Below, piece by piece: positions 25,642 to 33,815 of a DNA stretch of 61,203 bases. Under the pieces are notes generated by a model. The model had not been told where the DNA came from, ran no database searches, and saw only the letters and a list, made by a program, of their open reading frames with translations. The position numbers were made by a program, and so were the translations under genes. Each line of letters begins with the position of its first letter. Within the stretch, counting starts at the first letter, position 1. The DNA comes from Robiginitalea sp. (GTDB taxonomy: Bacteria; Bacteroidota; Bacteroidia; Flavobacteriales; Flavobacteriaceae). Where the stretch lies: assembly GCA_024642005.1 (NCBI GenBank), contig JAHECA010000011.1:1-61203 (forward strand), in the 5' to 3' direction.

Positions 25642-25974
25642 ATGGAACAACAAAAATTACCCAATGTAACCCTGGCCCTGGTACTGGCCATCGTCTCTTT
25701 CCTGTGCTGTTGTTTTGCCGGGTTACCCGGAGCCCTGCTCTCGGGTATTGCATTTTTTCTCCTGAAAAAAGATGAGAAAACCTACAGTGCCAACCCGGAA
25801 GGCTATTCGAACTACAACCAGCTCAAAACGGCTAAAATTGTAGCCCTGATCGGCCTGATAATCGGCCTGCTCTATTTCCTGTTCTTCGCCTACAACATTT
25901 ATCAGATGGGTGGATGGGACGCCTACATGGAGCAATCCCGGGAACTGATGGAACAATGGGGCATCGAGGAATAA
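25642..25974 (+). CDS. CCC-motif membrane protein, CD225/dispanin-like
   Basis: This 110-residue protein has helix 1 (about 8-33) containing CCC at 22-24, a cytoplasmic loop KKDEKTYSANPEGYSNYNQLKTAKI, and helix 2 (about 62-82). The topology and the loop with Y, S, N and an AK before the second helix resemble the CD225/dispanin (IFITM-like) family. The C-terminal tail is acidic and amphipathic. It sits between DUF2752 and a shorter paralogue. The function is unknown. Confidence 0.83.
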   Translation: MEQQKLPNVTLALVLAIVSFLCCCFAGLPGALLSGIAFFLLKKDEKTYSANPEGYSNYNQLKTAKIVALIGLIIGLLYFLFFAYNIYQMGGWDAYMEQSRELMEQWGIEE

Positions 25975-26014
25975 TCTACCCCATGAGGAATAAACCAAAC
26001 CAAATAAAACTATT

Positions 26015-26314
26015 ATGAGTCAGGAACCCCTGCCCGGCGCCAGTACGGCCATGACCATGGGCATTATCTCTGTTGTCGGTGCCCTGGTCTGTTGCGGGCC
26101 CTTCGCTGCAATCTTCAGCTTTATCGGCCTTTCCAATGCCCGGAAAGCCGAAAACCTGTACAATCAATCGCCCGATCGCTACTCGGGCTTCGAGAACTTG
26201 AAAACAGCACGGGTGCTCTCGTACATCGGCCTGGCCCTGTCACTGGTCATGCTGGTGCTGGCCGTCCTGTATTTCGGCTTTCTCGTGGCCCTGATCACCA
26301 GTGGCGAATTTTAG
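26015..26314 (+). CDS. Small membrane protein, second CD225/dispanin-like copy
   Basis: This 99-residue protein has the same plan as its neighbour: helix 1 with a CC pair (GALVCCGPFAAIFSFIGL), loop NARKAENLYNQSPDRYSGFENLKTAR, then helix 2 ending LYFGFLVALI. It is diverged, but the matching loops make a duplication likely. It ends just before a bidirectional terminator that closes the three-gene unit. Confidence 0.83.
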   Translation: MSQEPLPGASTAMTMGIISVVGALVCCGPFAAIFSFIGLSNARKAENLYNQSPDRYSGFENLKTARVLSYIGLALSLVMLVLAVLYFGFLVALITSGEF

Positions 26315-26331
26315 CACACAGGCCACAGCAC

Positions 26332-26363
26332 AAAAAAATCCCCGGCTGTGCCGGGGATTTTTT
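26332..26363. terminator. Bidirectional terminator between convergent genes
   Basis: AAAAATCCCCGG-ctgtg-CCGGGGATTTTT has A and T runs on both sides. It serves the membrane-protein operon and recQ. Confidence 0.9.
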
Positions 26364-26381
26364 ATGTTTTAGGACGGGCCA

Positions 26382-28583
26382 TCAGTTGGCCACCTCGCTC
26401 ATGAATTTCAATCGGTAAAGTCGGAGTTCTTCGTCTTCGTATTCCCCTTCGAATTCCTTGAGCGCCACTTCAATGTTGTCGGTTTCGGCCTCCAGGAAGT
26501 ATTCGTGGATTTCTTCCTGCTGGTCTTCGTCCAGAATCTCGTCAATGTAATAGCCCAGATCGAGCCTGGTGCCGCTGAAGACAATCTGCTCCATTTCCTT
26601 GACCAGCTCGGAGAGCGCCAGTCCCTTGGCCGCTGCGATATCGTCAAGGGGCAGTTTCCGGTCCACGTTCTGGATGATATACAGCTTCAGGCCCGAATTG
26701 GCGCCGGTACTCTTCACGACCAAATCGTCGGGCCGCATGATGTCGTTTTCTTCCACATAGCGCGCGATCAGTTCCACGAAGGTTTTGCCGTACTTCCGCG
26801 CCTTGCCCTCCCCCACGCCGTGCACATTGACCAGTTCTTCCATGGTCACCGGGTATTTCAGGGCCATATCCTGAAGGGACGGATCCTGGAAAATCACGAA
26901 GGGGGGTACATCGAGCTTGTGCGCCTGGCTCCGCCTCAGGTCTTTGAGCATTTTCAGCAGGGTGTCGTCGGTGGTCCCGGCCCTGGACCGACCTGCGGTA
27001 CCGGGGGAGTCTTCGGAATCTTCTGAATAGATGTGGTCTTTGGTCATCATGAAGGAGACCGGGCTGGACAGATAGTCCTTACCGGCCTGGGTAACATGCA
27101 AAATGCCATACTGCTCAATTTCCTTGTGCAGCAGCCCGGCAACCAGGGCCTGTCGGATCAGGGCCATCCAGTAGTGCTTTTCCTTGTCTGAACCGATGCC
27201 GAAAATATCCTTTTCGCCGGTCTTGTGTGCGGTGAGCAGCGCATTGGTTGAGCCCACAAGGGTCTTGACCACTTCCTTGGCCTTGAACTTTTCGGCGGTG
27301 CCAAGCACCACCTTTATCAGTTTGACCAGGTCGTTTTTCGCTTCCTGCTTTTCCTTGGGGTTGCGCACGTTGTCGTCCATGTCGGCCCCTTCCCCGTTTA
27401 CCTCGTCGAATTCTTCCCCGAAATAATGCAGGATAAACTTGCGGCGCGACATAGAGGTCTCGGCATAGGCCACGATTTCCTGCAGCAGGGCATTGCCGAT
27501 TTCCTGTTCGGCTACCGGCTTGCCGGCCATGAATTTTTCGAGCTTCTCGACATCCTTGTAGGAATAGAAGGCCAGGCAATGGCCTTCGCCCCCGTCGCGC
27601 CCCGCCCGGCCGGTCTCCTGGTAGTAACTTTCGATGCTCTTGGGGATGTCGTGGTGGATCACATAGCGCACGTCGGGCTTGTCGATACCCATGCCGAAAG
27701 CGATGGTGGCCACCACCACGTCTACGTCTTCCATCAGGAACATATCCTGGTATTTCGAACGGGTCTTGGCGTCGAAGCCGGCATGATAGGGCACGGCACT
27801 GATGCCGTTCACCTGCAGCACCTGTGCCAGTTCTTCGACCCGCTTGCGGCTCAGGCAGTAAATAATGCCCGATTTTCCGGCGTTTTTCTTGACAAACCGA
27901 ATGATGTCGCCGTCGACATCCTTGGTCTTGGGCCGCACTTCGTAATAGAGGTTGGGGCGGTTAAAAGACGCCTTGAACAAATTGGCATTGGGGATGCCCA
28001 GGTTTTTCAGGATGTCTTCCTGCACCTTTGGGGTTGCCGTGGCCGTGAGTGCAATGATGGGAATGGAGTCGCCGAGCCGGTTGATAATGGCACGCAGATT
28101 GCGGTATTCGGGCCGGAAGTCGTGGCCCCATTCCGAGATGCAATGCGCTTCGTCTACCGCCACGAAAGAAAGGGTTACACCCTGGAGGAATTCGACATAT
28201 TCCCCCTTGGTAAGCGATTCGGGCGCCACATAGAGCAGCTTGGTAAGCCCGGAAGAGATGTCGTCCATTACCCGTTTGATCTCCCCTTTGGTCAGGGAGG
28301 AGTTGAGGACGTGGGCCACCCCTTCGTTGTCTGAGACACCGCGCAGGGCATCTACCTGGTTCTTCATCAGGGCAATAAGGGGAGAGACCACGATGGCTGT
28401 CCCCTCCTTGATCAGGGCAGGCAACTGGTAACAGAGTGATTTTCCTCCCCCGGTGGGCATGATTACAAAAGTATCTTCACCGTGAATGATGCTTTTTATC
28501 ACCCCTTCCTGGAGTCCTTTAAATTGTGTAAATCCGAAATATTTCTTGAGGGAAGCCTTTAAATCAATGTCATTCAAAATCAT
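26382..28583 (-). CDS. recQ: ATP-dependent DNA helicase RecQ
   Basis: This 733-residue 3'-5' helicase acts in recombination and repair. Motif I is MPTGGGKSLCYQLPAL, motif II is DEAH, and motif VI is YQETGRAGRDG. The RQC region and a C-terminal HRDC domain (VTMEELVNVHGVGEGKARKYGKTF) follow, with an extra acidic tail. The zinc-binding cysteines normally found between helicase and RQC are absent (SRRKFILHYFGEEFDEVNGEGADMDD); I recall the same in other flavobacterial RecQ. It diverges from kdsD. Confidence 0.96.
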   Translation of the reverse strand: MILNDIDLKASLKKYFGFTQFKGLQEGVIKSIIHGEDTFVIMPTGGGKSLCYQLPALIKEGTAIVVSPLIALMKNQVDALRGVSDNEGVAHVLNSSLTKGEIKRVMDDISSGLTKLLYVAPESLTKGEYVEFLQGVTLSFVAVDEAHCISEWGHDFRPEYRNLRAIINRLGDSIPIIALTATATPKVQEDILKNLGIPNANLFKASFNRPNLYYEVRPKTKDVDGDIIRFVKKNAGKSGIIYCLSRKRVEELAQVLQVNGISAVPYHAGFDAKTRSKYQDMFLMEDVDVVVATIAFGMGIDKPDVRYVIHHDIPKSIESYYQETGRAGRDGGEGHCLAFYSYKDVEKLEKFMAGKPVAEQEIGNALLQEIVAYAETSMSRRKFILHYFGEEFDEVNGEGADMDDNVRNPKEKQEAKNDLVKLIKVVLGTAEKFKAKEVVKTLVGSTNALLTAHKTGEKDIFGIGSDKEKHYWMALIRQALVAGLLHKEIEQYGILHVTQAGKDYLSSPVSFMMTKDHIYSEDSEDSPGTAGRSRAGTTDDTLLKMLKDLRRSQAHKLDVPPFVIFQDPSLQDMALKYPVTMEELVNVHGVGEGKARKYGKTFVELIARYVEENDIMRPDDLVVKSTGANSGLKLYIIQNVDRKLPLDDIAAAKGLALSELVKEMEQIVFSGTRLDLGYYIDEILDEDQQEEIHEYFLEAETDNIEVALKEFEGEYEDEELRLYRLKFMSEVAN

Positions 28584-28696
28584 GCTTCAATCTGGTTTGC
28601 AAACTACATAAGCGACCCTTTTGGGCCGGCATCAATCGTCTCGTAAAAAAGTGGTTAGTAAAGGCAAAAAATGTACCGGAAGCGAATTGCGATTAG

Positions 28697-28731
28697 TTTG
28701 GAATCGTTTCTAATAAGTTTGTGTAATTTTG
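28697..28731 (+). promoter_or_regulatory. Promoter of kdsD-tatC-AhpD-like
   Basis: -33 TTTG at 28697-28700 and -7 TAATTTTG at 28724-28731 have a 23-base spacer. The start codon follows 59 bases later. Confidence 0.65.
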
Positions 28732-28790
28732 TTTTCTTAAATATAGCACATTCTTTTAGAAAAAGTCTTTTTTTTAGCACATTTTAAACA

Positions 28791-29789
28791 ATGTGTCAGA
28801 CACCCAAAAATTCTTGCAACACCTTGAAGGACAGTAAGGCTATACTCGAGATAGCGCGTAAAACCATCGCTTCGGAAGGCGAGGCCATCCTGCATCTGCA
28901 AAGTCTTGTGACCGGCGATTTCGCCAGGGCGGTAACCCGCATTCTGGAGTCGGAGGGACGTGTGGTGGTCAGCGGGATCGGCAAGAGCGCGATTATCGCC
29001 TCCAAGATCGTGGCCACCCTCAACTCTACCGGAACCCCGGCCATTTTCATGCATGCTGCCGACGCCATTCACGGCGATCTGGGCACCATTCAGAAGGACG
29101 ACGTGGTAATCTGCATTTCCAAGAGCGGCAATACCCCCGAGATCAAAATGCTGGTGCCCCTGATCAAACAGGGGGGCAACCTGCTGATCGGGATGACGGG
29201 CCACCCCGAGTCGTTCCTGGGCGAACAGGCCGACTTTGTGCTGAACACCTATGTGGAGAAGGAGGCCTGCCCGAACAACCTTGCCCCCACAACCAGCACT
29301 ACGGCCCAGTTGGTCATGGGCGATGCCCTGGCCATCTGCCTGCTCGAACTGCGCGGTTTCAGCAGCCGCGATTTTGCCCGTTACCACCCGGGGGGCACCC
29401 TGGGCAAGAAGCTCTACCTGCGCGTATCCGATATCGTATCGCAAAACCAGGTGCCCCGGGTGAGCCAGGACACCCCGGTGAAGGATGCCATCGTCGAGAT
29501 CTCCGAAAAGATGCTGGGGGTAACGGCTGTAATGGACGGAGAGCGCATTGCCGGTATCATCACAGACGGCGACATACGGCGCATGCTGAACAAATACGAC
29601 AATATAGGCGAGCTCAAAGCCCGCGACATCATGACCCACAACCCGAAGACCATCGATGCTGAAGTGCTGGCGATCAAGGCCCTGAAACAAATGCAGGACA
29701 ATGACATATCGCAGCTTCTGGCAACCGAGGGCAACCGCTACGTGGGCGTGGTACATATTCACAACTTAATGAAGGAGGGCATACTCTGA
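28791..29789 (+). CDS. kdsD: Arabinose-5-phosphate isomerase (KpsF/GutQ family)
   Basis: This 332-residue enzyme converts ribulose 5-phosphate to arabinose 5-phosphate, the first step towards Kdo for lipopolysaccharide. It has an SIS domain (about 40-175, GIGKSAIIASKI and SKSGNTPEI) and two C-terminal CBS domains (about 205-330). Length and domain order match KdsD. The stop overlaps the tatC start (TGATG). With lptB nearby, this is an envelope-biogenesis neighbourhood. Confidence 0.93.
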   Translation: MCQTPKNSCNTLKDSKAILEIARKTIASEGEAILHLQSLVTGDFARAVTRILESEGRVVVSGIGKSAIIASKIVATLNSTGTPAIFMHAADAIHGDLGTIQKDDVVICISKSGNTPEIKMLVPLIKQGGNLLIGMTGHPESFLGEQADFVLNTYVEKEACPNNLAPTTSTTAQLVMGDALAICLLELRGFSSRDFARYHPGGTLGKKLYLRVSDIVSQNQVPRVSQDTPVKDAIVEISEKMLGVTAVMDGERIAGIITDGDIRRMLNKYDNIGELKARDIMTHNPKTIDAEVLAIKALKQMQDNDISQLLATEGNRYVGVVHIHNLMKEGIL

Positions 29790-30625
29790 TGGCCAGAATG
29801 CGTAAAGACCCCAATGAGATGTCGTTCCTCGACCATCTGGAAGAACTGCGGTGGCACCTGATCAGGTCTACCTTTGCGGTGGTTATCATCGCCGTGGGGG
29901 CCTTCCTCATGCGAGGCTTTATCTTCGACACCGTAATCTTCGGCCCCTCTCACATGAGCTTTCCCACCTACCGGCTTTTCTGCGACATCGCTACGTGGAT
30001 GGGCTTCGATTCTGCCTTTTGCGCAGACTCCCTGCCTTTTACCATCCAAAGCCGCACCATGTCGGGGCAGTTCTCGGCCCACATCTGGACCTCCATCTGG
30101 GCCGGGTTCATCATCGGTTTCCCCTACGTGCTCTACGAGCTTTGGAAATTCATCAGCCCGGGCCTTTATGAAAAGGAGCGCAGGCATTCGCAGGGCTTCA
30201 TCCTGGTGGCCTCCCTGTTGTTCTTCCTGGGCGTGCTGTTCGGGTACTACGTAGTGGCCCCCCTCTCCATCAACTTTCTGGGCACCTACCAGGTGAGCGA
30301 CATCGTGCAGAACCAGTTCGACCTGAGCTCCTACATCTCTACGGTGCGGGCGGCCGTGATCGCCTGCGGGCTCATGTTCGAATTGCCGATCATCATCTAT
30401 TTCCTGACCAAGGTGGGCCTGGTAACCCCCGAGTTTTTGCGCAAGTACCGCAAAATGGCCCTGGTGCTTGTCCTGATCGTCTCGGCTGTGATTACGCCGC
30501 CCGATGTGGCCAGCCAGATCATCGTGGCCGTGCCCGTGCTTATCCTCTACCAGGTGAGCATCCATATTTCTGCATTTGTTATAAAAAAGGAAGCCAAAGC
30601 CAAGAAGCATGCCGAACCCAGTTGA
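29789..30625 (+). CDS. tatC: Twin-arginine translocase subunit TatC
   Basis: This 278-residue six-helix core receptor of the Tat pathway exports folded proteins. It has the N-terminal EMSFLDHLEELRWHLIRS motif and FPYVLYELWKFISPGLYEKE after the second helix. It has a larger periplasmic loop (about 60-105) than E. coli TatC, as is common in Bacteroidota. tatA/B are not in this window. It overlaps kdsD by one base and the next gene by 17 bases. Confidence 0.96.
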   Translation: MARMRKDPNEMSFLDHLEELRWHLIRSTFAVVIIAVGAFLMRGFIFDTVIFGPSHMSFPTYRLFCDIATWMGFDSAFCADSLPFTIQSRTMSGQFSAHIWTSIWAGFIIGFPYVLYELWKFISPGLYEKERRHSQGFILVASLLFFLGVLFGYYVVAPLSINFLGTYQVSDIVQNQFDLSSYISTVRAAVIACGLMFELPIIIYFLTKVGLVTPEFLRKYRKMALVLVLIVSAVITPPDVASQIIVAVPVLILYQVSIHISAFVIKKEAKAKKHAEPS

Positions 30626-30956
30626 CGAATTCAACGCCTACCGCGAGCGCATGAATGAAAAGCTGTTGCAGAGCGACAGCAAGCTTATCAAGCGGATCTT
30701 CAACCTGGACACCAACGCCTATACCCCGGGCGCCCTCGATGTGAAAACCAAGGAATTGCTCGGCCTGGTAGCCTCTGCAGTGCTGCGCTGCGACGACTGC
30801 ATCCGCTACCACCTGCAAACCCTGCACAAGCAGGGGGCCACCCGAGAAGAAGTAACCGAGACCCTGGGCATCGCCACCCTGGTGGGCGGCACCATTGTTA
30901 TCCCCCACCTGAGGAGGGCCTACGAATTCTGGGAGGCCCTGGAGCAGGCGGGTTAA
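30609..30956 (+). CDS. Carboxymuconolactone decarboxylase / AhpD-like protein
   Basis: This 115-residue all-helical protein has the AhpD-type redox motif C61-x2-C64-x3-H68 ([11 protein letters not shown]). Members act as alkylhydroperoxidase partners or decarboxylases; the CxxC favours a thiol-redox role. It overlaps tatC by 17 bases, so it is co-translated. The partner protein is not evident. Confidence 0.92.
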   Translation: MPNPVDEFNAYRERMNEKLLQSDSKLIKRIFNLDTNAYTPGALDVKTKELLGLVASAVLRCDDCIRYHLQTLHKQGATREEVTETLGIATLVGGTIVIPHLRRAYEFWEALEQAG

Positions 30957-30995
30957 AAAAATCTCAATTCGCTTCGGCCCCCCGGGCAAAAGCAG

Positions 30996-31003
30996 TAAGT
31001 TTG
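30996..31003 (+). promoter_or_regulatory. Promoter -7 element of lptB
   Basis: TAAGTTTG fits TAnnTTTG and ends 11 bases before the ATG, so the leader is only a few bases long. Confidence 0.6.
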
Positions 31004-31014
31004 GCCGCAGTACC

Positions 31015-31755
31015 ATGAAGCTCAGAGCCGAAAACATCCTAAAATCCTACCGGGGGCGCCAGGTAGTCAAGGGTATTTCCCTGGAAGTGAACCAGGGCGA
31101 GATCGTCGGGCTATTGGGCCCAAACGGAGCCGGCAAAACCACCTCTTTCTACATGATCGTGGGGCTGATCAAGCCCAATGGCGGCCAAATATTCCTGGAC
31201 AAGACCGAGATCACGCGCTTCCCCATGTACAAAAGGGCCCAGTACGGCATCGGCTACCTGGCCCAGGAGGCCTCGGTATTCCGAAAGCTGAGCGTGGAAA
31301 AAAACATCCTGAGCGTGTTGCAGCTCACCAGCCTGAGCAAAAAGGAACAGCACATGCGCATGGAGAGCCTGCTCGAGGAATTCGGCATCGCCCATATCCG
31401 CAAGAACCGGGGCGACCTGCTCTCGGGTGGGGAGCGCCGCCGAACCGAAATCGCCCGGGCCCTGGCCACAGACCCCAAGTTTATTCTGCTCGATGAACCC
31501 TTTGCAGGAGTAGACCCGGTGGCCGTGGAAGACATACAGCGCATCGTGGCCCAGCTCAAAAACCGGAACATCGGCATTCTGATTACAGACCACAACGTAC
31601 AGGAAACCCTGGCCATAACCGAGCGCTCCTACCTGATGTTCGAAGGGGGCATCCTGAAGTCGGGCAGCCCGGAAATATTGGCCGAAGACGAGATGGTACG
31701 CAAGGTGTACCTCGGGCAAAACTTCGAGCTGCGCAAGAAAAAGCTCACCTTCTAA
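31015..31755 (+). CDS. lptB: LPS export ABC transporter ATP-binding protein LptB
   Basis: This 246-residue cytoplasmic ATPase powers LPS extraction from the inner membrane through LptFG. Walker A is GPNGAGKT (35-42), the signature is [16 protein letters not shown], and Walker B is [13 protein letters not shown], typical of LptB and the related branched-amino-acid class. LptF/G/A/C are not adjacent. It has its own close promoter and is convergent with pssA. Confidence 0.94.
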   Translation: MKLRAENILKSYRGRQVVKGISLEVNQGEIVGLLGPNGAGKTTSFYMIVGLIKPNGGQIFLDKTEITRFPMYKRAQYGIGYLAQEASVFRKLSVEKNILSVLQLTSLSKKEQHMRMESLLEEFGIAHIRKNRGDLLSGGERRRTEIARALATDPKFILLDEPFAGVDPVAVEDIQRIVAQLKNRNIGILITDHNVQETLAITERSYLMFEGGILKSGSPEILAEDEMVRKVYLGQNFELRKKKLTF

Positions 31756-31762
31756 GCCTTCC

Positions 31763-32503
31763 TCACGCGCTTTTCTTACCCACCACAGCTAATAGAATAT
31801 AGAACAGGATTACCAGGGGTATGGCCAGATACTGCAGGGTGATGACCAGTACGGCGCTGACCCCTAAAAAGATGTATTTAACCGCGTTTTCGGCAAAGCC
31901 CCAGCCCTTGAATTTCAGGGCAAAAAGGCGTATGGGGGAGTTCAGGAGATAGGCCGAAAGCAGGGTCAGCCCCCCCAGCAACCAAGGGTTCAGCAGAAGG
32001 GCGTTCGTGAATTCGCTCCCGTTGTAAAGCACGATCAGGGGGAGGGAAATGATGAGCAGGGCATTGGCCGGGGTGGGCAGGCCTATGAAGCTGCTCACCT
32101 GGTTTTCGTCAATGTTGAACCGCGCCAGACGCCATGCCGAAGCCAGGGTAATGATCAGGCCCGCAAACGGGAGCCAGGCCTCCAACCACCCGTCACGGGC
32201 CAGGGCGTCTGCAAAAAAACTGCCGCTGTTCCAGCCGCCACTCAGTGACATGCCCAGCATCTGGCACATGACCAGGCCAGGCACCAGCCCGCTGGTGACC
32301 AGGTCGGCCAGGGAATCGAGTTGGATGCCCAGTTCGGATTGCACCCCCAGGGCACGTGCCACAAGACCGTCGAGAAAGTCGCAGATTACCCCCAGGAGAA
32401 AGAAAATGGCGGCCCATTCCAGGTGGTTTAAAACAGCAAAGACGGCGGCTATGGAGCCGAAGAACAGGTTCAGGAGCGTAATGAGGTTGGGCAAGGCTTT
32501 CAT
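31763..32503 (-). CDS. pssA: CDP-diacylglycerol-serine O-phosphatidyltransferase
   Basis: This 246-residue integral membrane enzyme makes phosphatidylserine, the precursor of phosphatidylethanolamine. The CDP-alcohol phosphotransferase motif is complete: D45-G46-x2-A49-R50-x8-G59-x3-D63-x3-D67. About seven membrane helices are predicted. The ATG at 32503 (MKALPNLITLLNLF) is the natural start; upstream in-frame sequence is not membrane-like. It diverges from the DUF4105 gene. Confidence 0.93.
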   Translation of the reverse strand: MKALPNLITLLNLFFGSIAAVFAVLNHLEWAAIFFLLGVICDFLDGLVARALGVQSELGIQLDSLADLVTSGLVPGLVMCQMLGMSLSGGWNSGSFFADALARDGWLEAWLPFAGLIITLASAWRLARFNIDENQVSSFIGLPTPANALLIISLPLIVLYNGSEFTNALLLNPWLLGGLTLLSAYLLNSPIRLFALKFKGWGFAENAVKYIFLGVSAVLVITLQYLAIPLVILFYILLAVVGKKSA

Positions 32504-32633
32504 ACGGCTGGTCGGTTTTCGTAAAAGTACGCAATTCCCGGAAAGGGCGGCGTCCCGCTGCCGGTTGCACTTTGCCAAATAATTCAGATATTTGACGGGC
32601 TTAGGCCCCAACCGTCGCTCAAGCCGCTCCTCC

Positions 32634-33815
32634 ATGAAGTTTTATACGTTTATCGCCCTTTTGTTATCCTGCCTATTGCGGCCCGGCGACCCGGTTTATG
32701 CCCAGCAGGCCGCGCTGGGGCCCCAGGCGCGCATCAGCGTGATTACCTGCGGCCCCGGAACCGACCTCTACGCCACTTTCGGCCACAGCGCCTTCCGGGT
32801 GTGGGACCCTGCCCAGGAGATCGACTGGGTATACAACTACGGCACCTTCGACTTTAACACCCCCAACTTCTACCTGAAGTTCGCCAGGGGCAAATTGCTG
32901 TATGCCCTGAGCCGACAGGAGTTCCCGAATTTCCTTTTTACCTACCAGCTCGAGAACCGCTGGGTGCGCGAACAACTGCTCGAACTCACCCCCGGCCAAA
33001 AACAGGAACTTTTTACCTTCCTGGAGCACAACAACCGGCCCGAGAACCGCTATTACCACTACGATTTCCTTTTTGAAAACTGCGCCACAAAAATTCCGGA
33101 AGTGCTCAAAGGCGTATTGGGAAACAACCTCACTTTCGATTACAAACACCTCAAGGAATCCTATACCTTCCGGGACCTCATACAGCAAAACCTCGACCGC
33201 AACACCTGGTCCAGCCTGGGGATCGACCTGGCCCTCGGGGCAGTGATTGACCGCAAAGCCAATCCGGAAGCGTACATGTTCCTGCCGCATTATGTGCGCC
33301 TGCAGCTCGAAAACAGCCATCTGGGCAGCGCCCCGCTGGTTTCCCGTGAACGGGTGATCCTGGACCTGCCCGAAACCGAGCCGCCCACTTATTTTACGGC
33401 CACTCCGCTTTTCTGGCTGTTGCTGCTGCTGGGCTTTACCATTGCCCTGACCGCAATTGACTTCGGGTACCGCTGGAGGAGCCGCTGGCTCGACGCCTGC
33501 CTCTTTATGGGCACCGGCCTGGCGGGGCTGTTCATGCTGTTCCTCTGGTTTCTGACCGACCACAGCGCCACCGCCTGGAATGCCAACCTCCTCTGGGCCC
33601 TGCCCACCAATGCCGGCCTGGCACTCTACGCTTTTCGCAAACCCCGGCCCCAATCCCTGAGGCGCTACCTGTATATTGCGCTGGGCCTGCTGGGGCTGTG
33701 CCCCCTGCTCTGGCTCTTTTCGGTTCAGCGTTTTTCGCCCGTTATCGTCGTGTTATGGGCGGCCCTGGCCCTGCGCTACGCCTACCTCCTCCGTTACTTA
33801 AACCGTCCCTCGTGA
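32634..33815 (+). CDS. DUF4105 family membrane protein
   Basis: This 393-residue protein has a signal peptide (about 1-23, ending VYAQ) and an exported domain with the DUF4105 core (GPGTDLYATFGHSAFRVWD, then YNYGTFDFNTPNFYLKFARGKL and FLFENCATKI). The His and Cys of that core suggest an NlpC/P60- or lipid-acting hydrolase-like fold. C-terminal membrane helices lie at about 265-385. Its stop overlaps the GTG of the next gene. The function is unknown. Confidence 0.88.
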   Translation: MKFYTFIALLLSCLLRPGDPVYAQQAALGPQARISVITCGPGTDLYATFGHSAFRVWDPAQEIDWVYNYGTFDFNTPNFYLKFARGKLLYALSRQEFPNFLFTYQLENRWVREQLLELTPGQKQELFTFLEHNNRPENRYYHYDFLFENCATKIPEVLKGVLGNNLTFDYKHLKESYTFRDLIQQNLDRNTWSSLGIDLALGAVIDRKANPEAYMFLPHYVRLQLENSHLGSAPLVSRERVILDLPETEPPTYFTATPLFWLLLLLGFTIALTAIDFGYRWRSRWLDACLFMGTGLAGLFMLFLWFLTDHSATAWNANLLWALPTNAGLALYAFRKPRPQSLRRYLYIALGLLGLCPLLWLFSVQRFSPVIVVLWAALALRYAYLLRYLNRPS

